From Nemertoderma westbladi (Eukaryota; Xenacoelomorpha; Nemertodermatida; Nemertodermatidae), in NCBI GenBank assembly GCA_032718475.1, contig JAUCBJ010004019.1, forward strand, positions 1 to 50,429: a stretch of DNA of 50,429 bases. Reading direction: 5' to 3'. Positions 23,852 through 38,498 of this stretch are shown piece after piece. Each line of letters starts with the position of its first letter. Within the stretch, counting starts at the first letter, position 1. The notes below the pieces were generated by a model. That model was not told the origin of the DNA and did not search any database. It saw only the letters and a list, made by a program, of their open reading frames with translations. The position numbers were made by a program, and so were the translations under genes.

Positions 23852-26800
23852 GATGATGTTCATCATTAATGAATGGATATATGCTGCACTACATTGGTGA
23901 TGATGTTCATCGTTAATGAACGGCTATATGCTGCACTACATAGGTGATGAAGTTCATCGTTAATAAACGGCTATATGCTGCCCTACAAAGGTTATGAAGT
24001 TCATCGTTAATAAACGGCTATATGCTGCCCTACAAAGGTGATGAAGTTCATCGTTAATAAACGGCTATATGCTGCACTACATAGGTGATGAAGTGTATCG
24101 TTAATAAACGGCTATATGCTGCACTACATTGGTGTTGAAGTTCATCGTTAATAAACGGCTATATGCTGCACTACATTGGTGATGAAGTTCATCGTTAATA
24201 AACGGCTATATGCTGCACTACGAAGGTGATGAAGTTCATCGTTAATAAACGGCTATATGCTGCACTACAAAGGTTATGAAGTTCATCGTTAATAAACGGC
24301 TATATGCTGCCCTACAAAGGTGATGAAGTTCATCGTTAATAAACGGCTATATGCTGCACTACATTGGTGATGAAGTTCATCGTTAATAAACAGCTATATG
24401 CTGCACTACATTGGTGATGATGTTCATCGTTAATGAATGGCTATATGCTGCACTACATTGGTGATGATGTTCATCGTTAATGAACGGCTATATGCTGCAC
24501 TACATAGGTGATGAAGTTCATCGTTAATAAACGGCTATATGCTGCACTACATTGGTGATGAAGTTCATCGTTAATAAACGGCTATATGCTGCACTACAAA
24601 GGTGATGAAGTTCATCGTTAATAAACGGCTATATGCTGCACTACATAGGCGATGAAGTTCATCGTTAATAAACGGCTATATGCTGCACTACATTGGTGAT
24701 TAAGTTCATCGTTAATAAACGGCTATATGCTGCACTACAAAGGTGATGAAGTTCATCGTTAATAAACGGCTATATGCTGCACTACAAAGGTGATGAAGTT
24801 CATCGTTAATAAACGGCTATATGCTGCACTACATTGGTGATGATGTTCATCGTTAATGAATGGCTATATGCTGCACTACATTGGTGATGATGTTCATCGT
24901 TAATGAATGGCTATATGCTGCACTACATTGGTGATGATGTTCATCGTTAATGAACGGCTATATGCTGCCCTACAAAGGTGATGAAGTGCATCGTTAATAA
25001 ACGGCTATATGCTGCACTACATAGGTGATGATGTTCATCGTTAATGAATGGCTATATGCTGCACTACATTGGTGATGATGTTCATCGTTAATGAATGGCT
25101 ATATGCTGCACTACATTGGTGATGATGTTCATCGTTAATGAACGGCTATATGCTGCCCTACAAAGGTGATGAAGTGCATCGTTAATAAACGGCTATATGC
25201 TGCACTACATAGGCGATGAAGTTCATCGTTAATAAACGGCTATATGCTGCACTACATTGGTGATTAAGTTCATCGTTAATAAACGGCTATATGCTGCACT
25301 ACAAAGGTGATGAAGTTCATCGTTAATAAACGGCTATATGCTGCACTACAAAGGTGATGAAGTTCATCGTTAATAAACGGCTATATGCTGCACTACAAAG
25401 GTGATGAAGTTCATCGTTAATAAACGGCTATATGCTGCCCTACAAAGGTGATGAAGTGCATCGTTAATAAACGGCTATATGCTGCCCTACAAAGGTGATG
25501 AAGTGCATCGTTAATAAACGGCTATATGCTGCACTACATAGGTGATGATGTTCATCGTTAATGAATGGCTATATGCTGCACTACATTGGTGATGATGTTC
25601 ATCGTTAATGAACGGCTATATGCTGCCCTAAAAAGGTGATGAAGTGCATCGTTAATAAACGGCTATATGCTGCCCTACAAAGGTGATGAAGTGCATCGTT
25701 AATAAACGGCTATATGCTGCACTACATAGGTGATGATGTTCATCGTTAATGAATGGCTATATGCTGCACTACATTGGTGATGATGTTCATCGTTAATGAA
25801 TGGCTATATGCTGCACTACATTGGTGATGATGTTCATCGTTAATGAACGGCTATATGCTGCCCTACAAAGGTGATGAAGTGCATCGTTAATAAACGGCTA
25901 TATGCTGCCCTACAAAGGTGATGAAGTTCATCGTTAATAAACGGCTATATGCTGCACTACATAGGTGATGAAGTGTATCGTTAATAAACGGCTATATGCT
26001 GCACTACATTGGTGATGAAGTTCATCGTTAATAACGGCTATATGCTGCACTACATTGGTGATGAAGTTCATCGTTAATAAACGGCTATATGCTGCACTAC
26101 ATTGGTGATGAAGTTCATCGTTAATAAACGGCTATATGCTGCACTACATAGGTGATGAAGTGTATCGTTAATAAACGGCTATATGCTGCACTACATTGGT
26201 GATGAAGTTCATCGTTAATAACGGCTATATGCTGCACTACATTGGTGATGAAGTTCATCGTTAATAAACGGCTATATGCTGCACTACATAGGTGATGAAG
26301 TGTATCGTTAATAAACGGCTATATGCTGCACTACATTGGTGATGAAGTTCATCGTTAATAACGGCTATATGCTGCACTACATTGGTGATGAAGTTCATCG
26401 TTAATAAACGGCTATATGCTGCACTACATTGGTGATGAAGTTCATCGTTAATAAACGGCTATATGCTGCACTACATTGGTGATGATGTTCATCGTTAATG
26501 AATGGCTATATGCTGCACTACAAAGGTGATGAAGTTCATCGTTAATAAACGGCTATATGCTGCACTACAAAGGTGATGAAGTTCATCGTTAATAAACGGC
26601 TATATGCTGCCCTACAAAGGTGATGAAGTTCATCGTTAATAAACGGCTATATGCTGCACTACATTGGTGATGAAGTTCATCGTTAATAAACAGCTATATG
26701 CTGCACTACATTGGTGATGAAGTTCATCGTTAATAAACAGCTATATGCTGCACTACATTGGTGATGATGTTTATCGTTAATGAATGGCTATATGCTGCAC

Positions 26801-28356
26801 TACATTGGTGATTAAGTTCATCGTTAATAAACGGCTATATGCTGCACTACATTGGTGATGAAGTTCATCGTTAATAAACGGCTGTATGCTGCACTACATT
26901 GGTGATTAAGTTCATCGTTAATAAACGGCTATATGCTGCACTACATTGGTGATGAAGTTCATCGTTAATAAACAGCTATATGCTGCACTACATTGGTGAT
27001 GATGTTTATCGTTAATGAATGGCTATATGCTGCACTACATTGGTGATTAAGTTCATCGTTAATAAACGGCTATATGCTGCACTACATTGGTGATGAAGTT
27101 CATCGTTAATAAACGGCTATATGCTGTACTACATAGGTGATGAAGTTCATCATTAATAAACGGCTATATGCTGCACTACATTGGTGATGAAGTTCATCGT
27201 TAATAAACGGCTATATGCTGCACTACATAGGTGATGATGTTCATCGTTAATGAATGGCTATATGCTGCACTACATAGGTGATGAAGTTCATCGTTAATAA
27301 ACGGCTATATGCTGCACTACATAGGTGATGAAGTTCATCGTTAATAAACGGCTATATGCTGCACTACATTGGTGATTAAGTTCATCGTTAATAAACGGCT
27401 ATATGCTGCACTACATTGGTGATTAAGTTCATCGTTAATAAACGGCTATATGCTGCACTACATTGGTGATGAAGTTCATCGTTAATAAACGGCTATATGC
27501 TGCCCTACAAAGGTGATGAAGTGCATCGTTAATAAACGGCTATATGCTGCCCTACAAAGGTGATGAAGTGCATCGTTAATAAACGGCTATATGCTGCCCT
27601 ACAAAGGTGATGAAGTGCATCGTTAATAAACGGCTATATGCTGCACTACATTGGTGATGAAGTTCATCGTTAATAAACGGCTATATGCTGCACTACAAAG
27701 GTGATGAAGTTTATCGTTAATAAACGGCTATATGCTGCACTACATAGGCGATGAAGTTCATCGTTAATGAACGGCTATATGCTGCACTACATAGGTGATG
27801 AAGTGTATCGTTAATAAACGGCTATATGCTGCACTACAAAGGTGATGAAGTTTATCGTTAATAAACGGCTATATGCTGCACTACAAAGGTGATGAAGTTC
27901 ATCATTAATAAACGGCTATATGCTGCACTAGAAAGGTGATGAAGTTCATCGTTATTAAACGGCTATATGCTGCACTACAAAGGTGATGAAGTGCATCGTT
28001 AATAAACGGCCATATGCTGCACTACATAGGTGATGAAGTTCATCGTTAATAAACGGCTATATGCTGCACTACATTGGTGATGAAGTTCATCGTTAATAAA
28101 CGGCTATATGCTGCACTACATAGGTGATGAATTTCATCGTTAATAAACGGCTATATGCTGCACTACAAAGGTGATGAAGTTAATCGTTAATAAACGGCTA
28201 TATGCTGCACTACAAAGGTTATGAAGTGCATCGTTAATAAACGGCTATATGCTGCACTACATAGGTGGAAGTTCATCACTAATAAACGGCTATATGCTGC
28301 ACTACATAGGTGGAAGTTCATAATTAATAAACGGCTATATGCTGCACTACATTGGT
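23852..28356 (+). repeat. Higher-order block U1 of the satellite (4,505 bp)
   Basis: It starts with a diagnostic unit (GATGATGTTCATCATTAATG then AATGGATAT) and ends with two shortened units, TAGGTGGAAGTTCATCACTA and TAGGTGGAAGTTCATAATTA. It contains three TTAATAACGG (one-base-short) units near 26030-26370. It serves as reference for U2 and U3. Confidence 0.88.
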
Positions 28357-31300
28357 GATGATGTTCATCATTAATGAATGGATATATGCTGCACTACATT
28401 GGTGATGATGTTCATCGTTAATGAACGGCTATATGCTGCACTACATAGGTGATGAAGTTCATCGTTAATAAACGGCTATATGCTGCCCTACAAAGGTTAT
28501 GAAGTTCATCGTTAATAAACGGCTATATGCTGCCCTACAAAGGTGATGAAGTTCATCGTTAATAAACGGCTATATGCTGCACTACATAGGTGATGAAGTG
28601 TATCGTTAATAAACGGCTATATGCTGCACTACATTGGTGATGAAGTTCATCGTTAATAAACGGCTATATGCTGCACTACATTGGTGATGAAGTTCATCGT
28701 TAATAAACGGCTATATGCTGCACTACGAAGGTGATGAAGTTCATCGTTAATAAACGGCTATATGCTGCACTACAAAGGTTATGAAGTTCATCGTTAATAA
28801 ACGGCTATATGCTGCCCTACAAAGGTGATGAAGTTCATCGTTAATAAACGGCTATATGCTGCACTACATTGGTGATGAAGTTCATCGTTAATAAACAGCT
28901 ATATGCTGCACTACATTGGTGATGATGTTCATCGTTAATGAATGGCTATATGCTGCACTACATTGGTGATGATGTTCATCGTTAATGAACGGCTATATGC
29001 TGCACTACATAGGTGATGAAGTTCATCGTTAATAAACGGCTATATGCTGCACTACATTGGTGATGAAGTTCATCGTTAATAAACGGCTATATGCTGCACT
29101 ACAAAGGTGATGAAGTTCATCGTTAATAAACGGCTATATGCTGCACTACATAGGCGATGAAGTTCATCGTTAATAAACGGCTATATGCTGCACTACATTG
29201 GTGATTAAGTTCATCGTTAATAAACGGCTATATGCTGCACTACAAAGGTGATGAAGTTCATCGTTAATAAACGGCTATATGCTGCACTACAAAGGTGATG
29301 AAGTTCATCGTTAATAAACGGCTATATGCTGCACTACATTGGTGATGATGTTCATCGTTAATGAATGGCTATATGCTGCACTACATTGGTGATGATGTTC
29401 ATCGTTAATGAATGGCTATATGCTGCACTACATTGGTGATGATGTTCATCGTTAATGAACGGCTATATGCTGCCCTACAAAGGTGATGAAGTGCATCGTT
29501 AATAAACGGCTATATGCTGCACTACATAGGTGATGATGTTCATCGTTAATGAATGGCTATATGCTGCACTACATTGGTGATGATGTTCATCGTTAATGAA
29601 TGGCTATATGCTGCACTACATTGGTGATGATGTTCATCGTTAATGAACGGCTATATGCTGCCCTACAAAGGTGATGAAGTGCATCGTTAATAAACGGCTA
29701 TATGCTGCACTACATAGGCGATGAAGTTCATCGTTAATAAACGGCTATATGCTGCACTACATTGGTGATTAAGTTCATCGTTAATAAACGGCTATATGCT
29801 GCACTACAAAGGTGATGAAGTTCATCGTTAATAAACGGCTATATGCTGCACTACAAAGGTGATGAAGTTCATCGTTAATAAACGGCTATATGCTGCACTA
29901 CAAAGGTGATGAAGTTCATCGTTAATAAACGGCTATATGCTGCACTACATTGGTGATTAAGTTCATCGTTAATAAACGGCTATATGCTGCACTACATTGG
30001 TGATTAAGTTCATCGTTAATAAACGGCTATATGCTGCACTACATTGGTGATGAAGTTCATCGTTAATAAACGGCTATATGCTGCCCTACAAAGGTGATGA
30101 AGTGCATCGTTAATAAACGGCTATATGCTGCCCTACAAAGGTGATGAAGTGCATCGTTAATAAACGGCTATATGCTGCCCTACAAAGGTGATGAAGTGCA
30201 TCGTTAATAAACGGCTATATGCTGCACTACATTGGTGATGAAGTTCATCGTTAATAAACGGCTATATGCTGCACTACAAAGGTGATGAAGTTTATCGTTA
30301 ATAAACGGCTATATGCTGCACTACATAGGCGATGAAGTTCATCGTTAATGAACGGCTATATGCTGCACTACATAGGTGATGAAGTGTATCGTTAATAAAC
30401 GGCTATATGCTGCACTACAAAGGTGATGAAGTTTATCGTTAATAAACGGCTATATGCTGCACTACAAAGGTGATGAAGTTCATCATTAATAAACGGCTAT
30501 ATGCTGCACTAGAAAGGTGATGAAGTTCATCGTTAATAAACAGCTATATGCTGCACTACATTGGTGATGAAGTTCATCGTTAATAAACAGCTATATGCTG
30601 CACTACATTGGTGATGATGTTTATCGTTAATGAATGGCTATATGCTGCACTACATTGGTGATTAAGTTCATCGTTAATAAACGGCTATATGCTGCACTAC
30701 ATTGGTGATGAAGTTCATCGTTAATAAACGGCTGTATGCTGCACTACATTGGTGATTAAGTTCATCGTTAATAAACGGCTATATGCTGCACTACATTGGT
30801 GATGAAGTTCATCGTTAATAAACAGCTATATGCTGCACTACATTGGTGATGATGTTTATCGTTAATGAATGGCTATATGCTGCACTACATTGGTGATTAA
30901 GTTCATCGTTAATAAACGGCTATATGCTGCATTACATTGGTGATGAAGTTCATCGTTAATAAACGGCTATATGCTGTACTACATAGGTGATGAAGTTCAT
31001 CATTAATAAACGGCTATATGCTGCACTACATTGGTGATGAAGTTCATCGTTAATAAACGGCTATATGCTGCACTACATAGGTGATGATGTTCATCGTTAA
31101 TGAATGGCTATATGCTGCACTACATAGGTGATGAAGTTCATCGTTAATAAACGGCTATATGCTGCACTACATAGGTGATGAAGTTCATCGTTAATAAACG
31201 GCTATATGCTGCACTACATTGGTGATTAAGTTCATCGTTAATAAACGGCTATATGCTGCACTACATTGGTGATTAAGTTCATCGTTAATAAACGGCTATA

Positions 31301-32206
31301 TGCTGCACTACATTGGTGATGAAGTTCATCGTTAATAAACGGCTATATGCTGCCCTACAAAGGTGATGAAGTGCATCGTTAATAAACGGCTATATGCTGC
31401 CCTACAAAGGTGATGAAGTGCATCGTTAATAAACGGCTATATGCTGCCCTACAAAGGTGATGAAGTGCATCGTTAATAAACGGCTATATGCTGCACTACA
31501 TTGGTGATGAAGTTCATCGTTAATAAACGGCTATATGCTGCACTACAAAGGTGATGAAGTTTATCGTTAATAAACGGCTATATGCTGCACTACATAGGCG
31601 ATGAAGTTCATCGTTAATGAACGGCTATATGCTGCACTACATAGGTGATGAAGTGTATCGTTAATAAACGGCTATATGCTGCACTACAAAGGTGATGAAG
31701 TTTATCGTTAATAAACGGCTATATGCTGCACTACAAAGGTGATGAAGTTCATCATTAATAAACGGCTATATGCTGCACTAGAAAGGTGATGAAGTTCATC
31801 GTTAATAAACGGCTATATGCTGCACTACAAAGGTGATGAAGTGCATCGTTAATAAACGGCCATATGCTGCACTACATAGGTGATGAAGTTCATCGTTAAT
31901 AAACGGCTATATGCTGCACTACATTGGTGATGAAGTTCATCGTTAATAAACGGCTATATGCTGCACTACATAGGTGATGAATTTCATCGTTAATAAACGG
32001 CTATATGCTGCACTACAAAGGTGATGAAGTTAATCGTTAATAAACGGCTATATGCTGCACTACAAAGGTTATGAAGTGCATCGTTAATAAACGGCTATAT
32101 GCTGCACTACATAGGTGGAAGTTCATCACTAATAAACGGCTATATGCTGCACTACATAGGTGGAAGTTCATAATTAATAAACGGCTATATGCTGCACTAC
32201 ATTGGT
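28357..32206 (+). repeat. Higher-order block U2 (3,850 bp), rearranged copy of U1
   Basis: The first ~1,583 bp follow U1 from 23852. At about 29940 the order jumps to what lies at 27360-27960 in U1. At about 30540 it jumps back to the equivalent of 26691 and runs to the end. Thus about 1,256 bp of U1 are missing and about 600 bp are duplicated, which accounts for 3,850 versus 4,505. Confidence 0.82.
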
Positions 32207-35200
32207 GATGATGTTCATCATTAATGAATGGATATATGCTGCACTACATTGGTGATGATGTTCATCGTTAATGAACGGCTATATGCTGCACTACATAGGT
32301 GATGAAGTTCATCGTTAATAAACGGCTATATGCTGCCCTACAAAGGTTATGAAGTTCATCGTTAATAAACGGCTATATGCTGCCCTACAAAGGTGATGAA
32401 GTTCATCGTTAATAAACGGCTATATGCTGCACTACATAGGTGATGAAGTGTATCGTTAATAAACGGCTATATGCTGCACTACATTGGTGATGAAGTTCAT
32501 CGTTAATAAACGGCTATATGCTGCACTACATTGGTGATGAAGTTCATCGTTAATAAACGGCTATATGCTGCACTACGAAGGTGATGAAGTTCATCGTTAA
32601 TAAACGGCTATATGCTGCACTACAAAGGTTATGAAGTTCATCGTTAATAAACGGCTATATGCTGCCCTACAAAGGTGATGAAGTTCATCGTTAATAAACG
32701 GCTATATGCTGCACTACATTGGTGATGAAGTTCATCGTTAATAAACAGCTATATGCTGCACTACATTGGTGATGATGTTCATCGTTAATGAATGGCTATA
32801 TGCTGCACTACATTGGTGATGATGTTCATCGTTAATGAACGGCTATATGCTGCACTACATAGGTGATGAAGTTCATCGTTAATAAACGGCTATATGCTGC
32901 ACTACATTGGTGATGAAGTTCATCGTTAATAAACGGCTATATGCTGCACTACAAAGGTGATGAAGTTCATCGTTAATAAACGGCTATATGCTGCACTACA
33001 TAGGCGATGAAGTTCATCGTTAATAAACGGCTATATGCTGCACTACATTGGTGATTAAGTTCATCGTTAATAAACGGCTATATGCTGCACTACAAAGGTG
33101 ATGAAGTTCATCGTTAATAAACGGCTATATGCTGCACTACAAAGGTGATGAAGTTCATCGTTAATAAACGGCTATATGCTGCACTACATTGGTGATGATG
33201 TTCATCGTTAATGAATGGCTATATGCTGCACTACATTGGTGATGATGTTCATCGTTAATGAATGGCTATATGCTGCACTACATTGGTGATGATGTTCATC
33301 GTTAATGAACGGCTATATGCTGCCCTACAAAGGTGATGAAGTGCATCGTTAATAAACGGCTATATGCTGCACTACATAGGTGATGATGTTCATCGTTAAT
33401 GAATGGCTATATGCTGCACTACATTGGTGATGATGTTCATCGTTAATGAATGGCTATATGCTGCACTACATTGGTGATGATGTTCATCGTTAATGAACGG
33501 CTATATGCTGCCCTACAAAGGTGATGAAGTGCATCGTTAATAAACGGCTATATGCTGCACTACATAGGCGATGAAGTTCATCGTTAATAAACGGCTATAT
33601 GCTGCACTACATTGGTGATTAAGTTCATCGTTAATAAACGGCTATATGCTGCACTACAAAGGTGATGAAGTTCATCGTTAATAAACGGCTATATGCTGCA
33701 CTACAAAGGTGATGAAGTTCATCGTTAATAAACGGCTATATGCTGCACTACAAAGGTGATGAAGTTCATCGTTAATAAACGGCTATATGCTGCCCTACAA
33801 AGGTGATGAAGTGCATCGTTAATAAACGGCTATATGCTGCCCTACAAAGGTGATGAAGTGCGTCGTTAATAAACGGCTATATGCTGCACTACATAGGTGA
33901 TGATGTTCATCGTTAATGAATGGCTATATGCTGCACTACATTGGTGATGATGTTCATCGTTAATGAACGGCTATATGCTGCCCTACAAAGGTGATGAAGT
34001 GCATCGTTAATAAACGGCTATATGCTGCCCTACAAAGGTGATGAAGTGCATCGTTAATAAACGGCTATATGCTGCACTACATAGGTGATGATGTTCATCG
34101 TTAATGAATGGCTATATGCTGCACTACATTGGTGATGATGTTCATCGTTAATGAATGGCTATATGCTGCACTACATTGGTGATGATGTTCATCGTTAATG
34201 AACGGCTATATGCTGCCCTACAAAGGTGATGAAGTGCATCGTTAATAAACGGCTATATGCTGCCCTACAAAGGTGATGAAGTTCATCGTTAATAAACGGC
34301 TATATGCTGCACTACATAGGTGATGAAGTGTATCGTTAATAAACGGCTATATGCTGCACTACATTGGTGATGAAGTTCATCGTTAATAACGGCTATATGC
34401 TGCACTACATTGGTGATGAAGTTCATCGTTAATAAACGGCTATATGCTGCACTACATTGGTGATGAAGTTCATCGTTAATAAACGGCTATATGCTGCACT
34501 ACATAGGTGATGAAGTGTATCGTTAATAAACGGCTATATGCTGCACTACATTGGTGATGAAGTTCATCGTTAATAACGGCTATATGCTGCACTACATTGG
34601 TGATGAAGTTCATCGTTAATAAACGGCTATATGCTGCACTACATAGGTGATGAAGTGTATCGTTAATAAACGGCTATATGCTGCACTACATTGGTGATGA
34701 AGTTCATCGTTAATAACGGCTATATGCTGCACTACATTGGTGATGAAGTTCATCGTTAATAAACGGCTATATGCTGCACTACATTGGTGATGAAGTTCAT
34801 CGTTAATAAACGGCTATATGCTGCACTACATTGGTGATGATGTTCATCGTTAATGAATGGCTATATGCTGCACTACAAAGGTGATGAAGTTCATCGTTAA
34901 TAAACGGCTATATGCTGCACTACAAAGGTGATGAAGTTCATCGTTAATAAACGGCTATATGCTGCCCTACAAAGGTGATGAAGTTCATCGTTAATAAACG
35001 GCTATATGCTGCACTACATTGGTGATGAAGTTCATCGTTAATAAACAGCTATATGCTGCACTACATTGGTGATGAAGTTCATCGTTAATAAACAGCTATA
35101 TGCTGCACTACATTGGTGATGATGTTTATCGTTAATGAATGGCTATATGCTGCACTACATTGGTGATTAAGTTCATCGTTAATAAACGGCTATATGCTGC

Positions 35201-36704
35201 ACTACATTGGTGATGAAGTTCATCGTTAATAAACGGCTGTATGCTGCACTACATTGGTGATTAAGTTCATCGTTAATAAACGGCTATATGCTGCACTACA
35301 TTGGTGATGAAGTTCATCGTTAATAAACAGCTATATGCTGCACTACATTGGTGATGATGTTTATCGTTAATGAATGGCTATATGCTGCACTACATTGGTG
35401 ATTAAGTTCATCGTTAATAAACGGCTATATGCTGCACTACATTGGTGATGAAGTTCATCGTTAATAAACGGCTATATGCTGTACTACATAGGTGATGAAG
35501 TTCATCATTAATAAACGGCTATATGCTGCACTACATTGGTGATGAAGTTCATCGTTAATAAACGGCTATATGCTGCACTACATAGGTGATGATGTTCATC
35601 GTTAATGAATGGCTATATGCTGCACTACATAGGTGATGAAGTTCATCGTTAATAAACGGCTATATGCTGCACTACATAGGTGATGAAGTTCATCGTTAAT
35701 AAACGGCTATATGCTGCACTACATTGGTGATTAAGTTCATCGTTAATAAACGGCTATATGCTGCACTACATTGGTGATTAAGTTCATCGTTAATAAACGG
35801 CTATATGCTGCACTACATTGGTGATGAAGTTCATCGTTAATAAACGGCTATATGCTGCCCTACAAAGGTGATGAAGTGCATCGTTAATAAACGGCTATAT
35901 GCTGCCCTACAAAGGTGATGAAGTGCATCGTTAATAAACGGCTATATGCTGCCCTACAAAGGTGATGAAGTGCATCGTTAATAAACGGCTATATGCTGCA
36001 CTACATTGGTGATGAAGTTCATCGTTAATAAACGGCTATATGCTGCACTACAAAGGTGATGAAGTTTATCGTTAATAAACGGCTATATGCTGCACTACAT
36101 AGGCGATGAAGTTCATCGTTAATGAACGGCTATATGCTGCACTACATAGGTGATGAAGTGTATCGTTAATAAACGGCTATATGCTGCACTACAAAGGTGA
36201 TGAAGTTTATCGTTAATAAACGGCTATATGCTGCACTACAAAGGTGATGAAGTTCATCATTAATAAACGGCTATATGCTGCACTAGAAAGGTGATGAAGT
36301 TCATCGTTAATAAACGGCTATATGCTGCACTACAAAGGTGATGAAGTGCATCGTTAATAAACGGCCATATGCTGCACTACATAGGTGATGAAGTTCATCG
36401 TTAATAAACGGCTATATGCTGCACTACATTGGTGATGAAGTTCATCGTTAATAAACGGCTATATGCTGCACTACATAGGTGATGAATTTCATCGTTAATA
36501 AACGGCTATATGCTGCACTACAAAGGTGATGAAGTTAATCGTTAATAAACGGCTATATGCTGCACTACAAAGGTTATGAAGTGCATCGTTAATAAACGGC
36601 TATATGCTGCACTACATAGGTGGAAGTTCATCACTAATAAACGGCTATATGCTGCACTACATAGGTGGAAGTTCATAATTAATAAACGGCTATATGCTGC
36701 ACTA
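32207..36704 (+). repeat. Higher-order block U3, collinear with U1
   Basis: The diagnostic first unit lies at 32207 and the terminal short unit TAGGTGGAAGTTCATCACTA near 36618, 4,505 bp after its U2 counterpart, matching U1 length. The variant order seen by eye is that of U1, including the three one-base-short units near 34385, 34573 and 34711. A GTGCGTCG unit near 33860 is a private change. About 240 bp of ordinary units follow to the array end. Confidence 0.84.
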
Positions 36705-37026
36705 CAAAGGTGATGAAGTTCATCGTTAATAAACGGCTATATGCTGCACTACAAAGGTGATGAAGTTCATCGTTAATAAACGGCTATATGCTGCACTACA
36801 AAGGTGATGAAGTGTCATCGTTAATAAACGGCTATATGCTGCACTACATAGGTGATGAAGTTTATCGTTAATAAACGGCTATATGCTGCACTACAAAGGT
36901 GATGAAGTTCATCGTTAATAAACGGCTATTTGCTGCACTACATATTAACTAAGGGGCTGGTTTCACAGTTTCAATTCGGAAATGCGGAGATCAGCTGACC
37001 GACGCCTTACAAGAGGATCTTAACAA

Positions 37027-38498
37027 TACGATTGACAGAGCCCGCACACGTGTTTCTATACGATTAACAGACCCCGCACACGTGTTTCTATACGATTGAC
37101 AGAGCCCGCACACGTGTTTCTATACGATTAACAGACCCCGCACACGTGTTTCTATACGATTGACAGAGCCCGCACACGTGTTTCTATACGATTGACAGAC
37201 CCCGCACACGTGTTTCTATACGATTGACAGAACCCGCACACGTGTTTCTATACGATTGACAGAACCCGCACACGTGTTTCTATACGATTGACAGAGCCCG
37301 CACACGTGTTTCTATACGATTGACAGACCCCGCACACGTGTTTCTATACGATTAACAGAGCCCGCACACATGTTTCTATACGATTAACAGACCCCGCACA
37401 CGTGTTTCTATACGATTGACAGAACCCGCACACGTGTTTCTATACGATTGACAGACCCCGCACACGTGTTTCTATACGATTGACAGAGCCCGCACACGTG
37501 TTTCTATACGATTGACAGCACCCGCACACGTGTTTCTATACGATTAACAGACCTCCGCACACGTGTTTCTATACGATTGACAGAGCCCGCACACGTGTTT
37601 CTATACGATTAACAGACCCCGCACACGTGTTTCTATACGATTAACAGACCCCGCACACGTGTTTCTATACGATTGACAGAGCCCGCACACGTGTTTCTAT
37701 ACGATTGACAGAGCCCGCACACGTGTTTCTATACGATTAACAGACCCCGCACACGTGTTTCTATACGATTGACAGAACCTCGCACACGTGTTTCTATACG
37801 ATTGACAGAACCCGCACACGTGTTTCTATACGATTGACAGAGCCCGCACACGTGTTTCTATACGATTGACAGAGCCCGCACACGTGTTTCTATACGATTA
37901 ACAGACCCCGCACACGTGTTTCTATACGATTGACAGAACCCGCACACGTGTTTCTATACGATTGACAGAGACCCCGCACACGTGTTTCTATACGATTGAC
38001 AGAGCCCGCACACGTGTTTCTATACGATTAACAGACCCCGCACACGTGTTTCTATACGATTGACAGAACCCGCACACGTGTTTCTATACGATTGACAGAA
38101 CCCGCACATGTGTTTCTATACGATTAACAGACCCCGCACACGTGTTTCTATACGATTAACAGACCCCGCACACGTGTTTCTATACGATTAACAGAGCCCG
38201 CACACGTGTTTCTATACGATTAACAGAACCCGCACACGTGTTTCTATACGATTGACAGAGCCCGCACACGTGTTTCTATACGATTGACAGACCCGCACAC
38301 GTGTTTCTATACGATTAACAGACCCCGCACACGTGTTTCTATACGATTGACAGACCCCGCACACGTGTTTCTATACGATTGACAGAGCCCGCACACGTGT
38401 TTCTATACGATTGACAGAGCCCGCACACGTGTTTCTATACGATTAACAGACCCCGCACACGTGTTTCTATACGATTAACAGACCCCGCACACGTGTTT
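37027..38498 (+). repeat. 32-bp E-box minisatellite, about 46 copies
   Basis: The unit is TACGATTGACAGAGCC followed by CGCACACGTGTTTCTA; for example 37141 and 37173 are equivalent points. Variation is mostly GATTGAC/GATTAAC and AGAGCCC/AGACCCC/AGAACCC. Nearly every unit keeps the 8-bp palindrome ACACGTGT (CACGTG E-box); two have CACATG. It begins 82 bp after the 47-bp satellite ends, and the junction is unique sequence. Confidence 0.97.

Larger units (their letters stand above)
16525..36944 (+). repeat. 47-bp satellite array, about 434 copies, 20.4 kb
   Basis: The unit reads GGTGATGAAGTTCATCG, then TTAATAAACGGCTATATGCT, then GCACTACAAA; successive starts at 16529, 16576, 16623 and 16670 are exactly 47 bp apart. 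All units point the same way. Each typically contains an odd palindrome GATGAAGTTCATC, a CGTT-AATA-AACG dyad, and AATAAA. Recurrent variants are CATA, CATT or CAAA before GGTGAT; GGCGAT; GTGTATC or GTGCATC; GATGATGTTCATC with TTAATGAA; GATTAAG; and CCCTAC. The left 3 kb uses mainly CATAGGCGAT and TTAATAAACTGC types; the right part is built of larger blocks. A 47-bp period shifts frame and every frame is closed by stops, so it is non-coding. Confidence 0.98.

Noticed and set aside
16525-36944. Possible repetitive protein gene in the 47-bp satellite
   Set aside because: A 47-bp period shifts frame each unit and stops occur in every frame; no long open frame exists.
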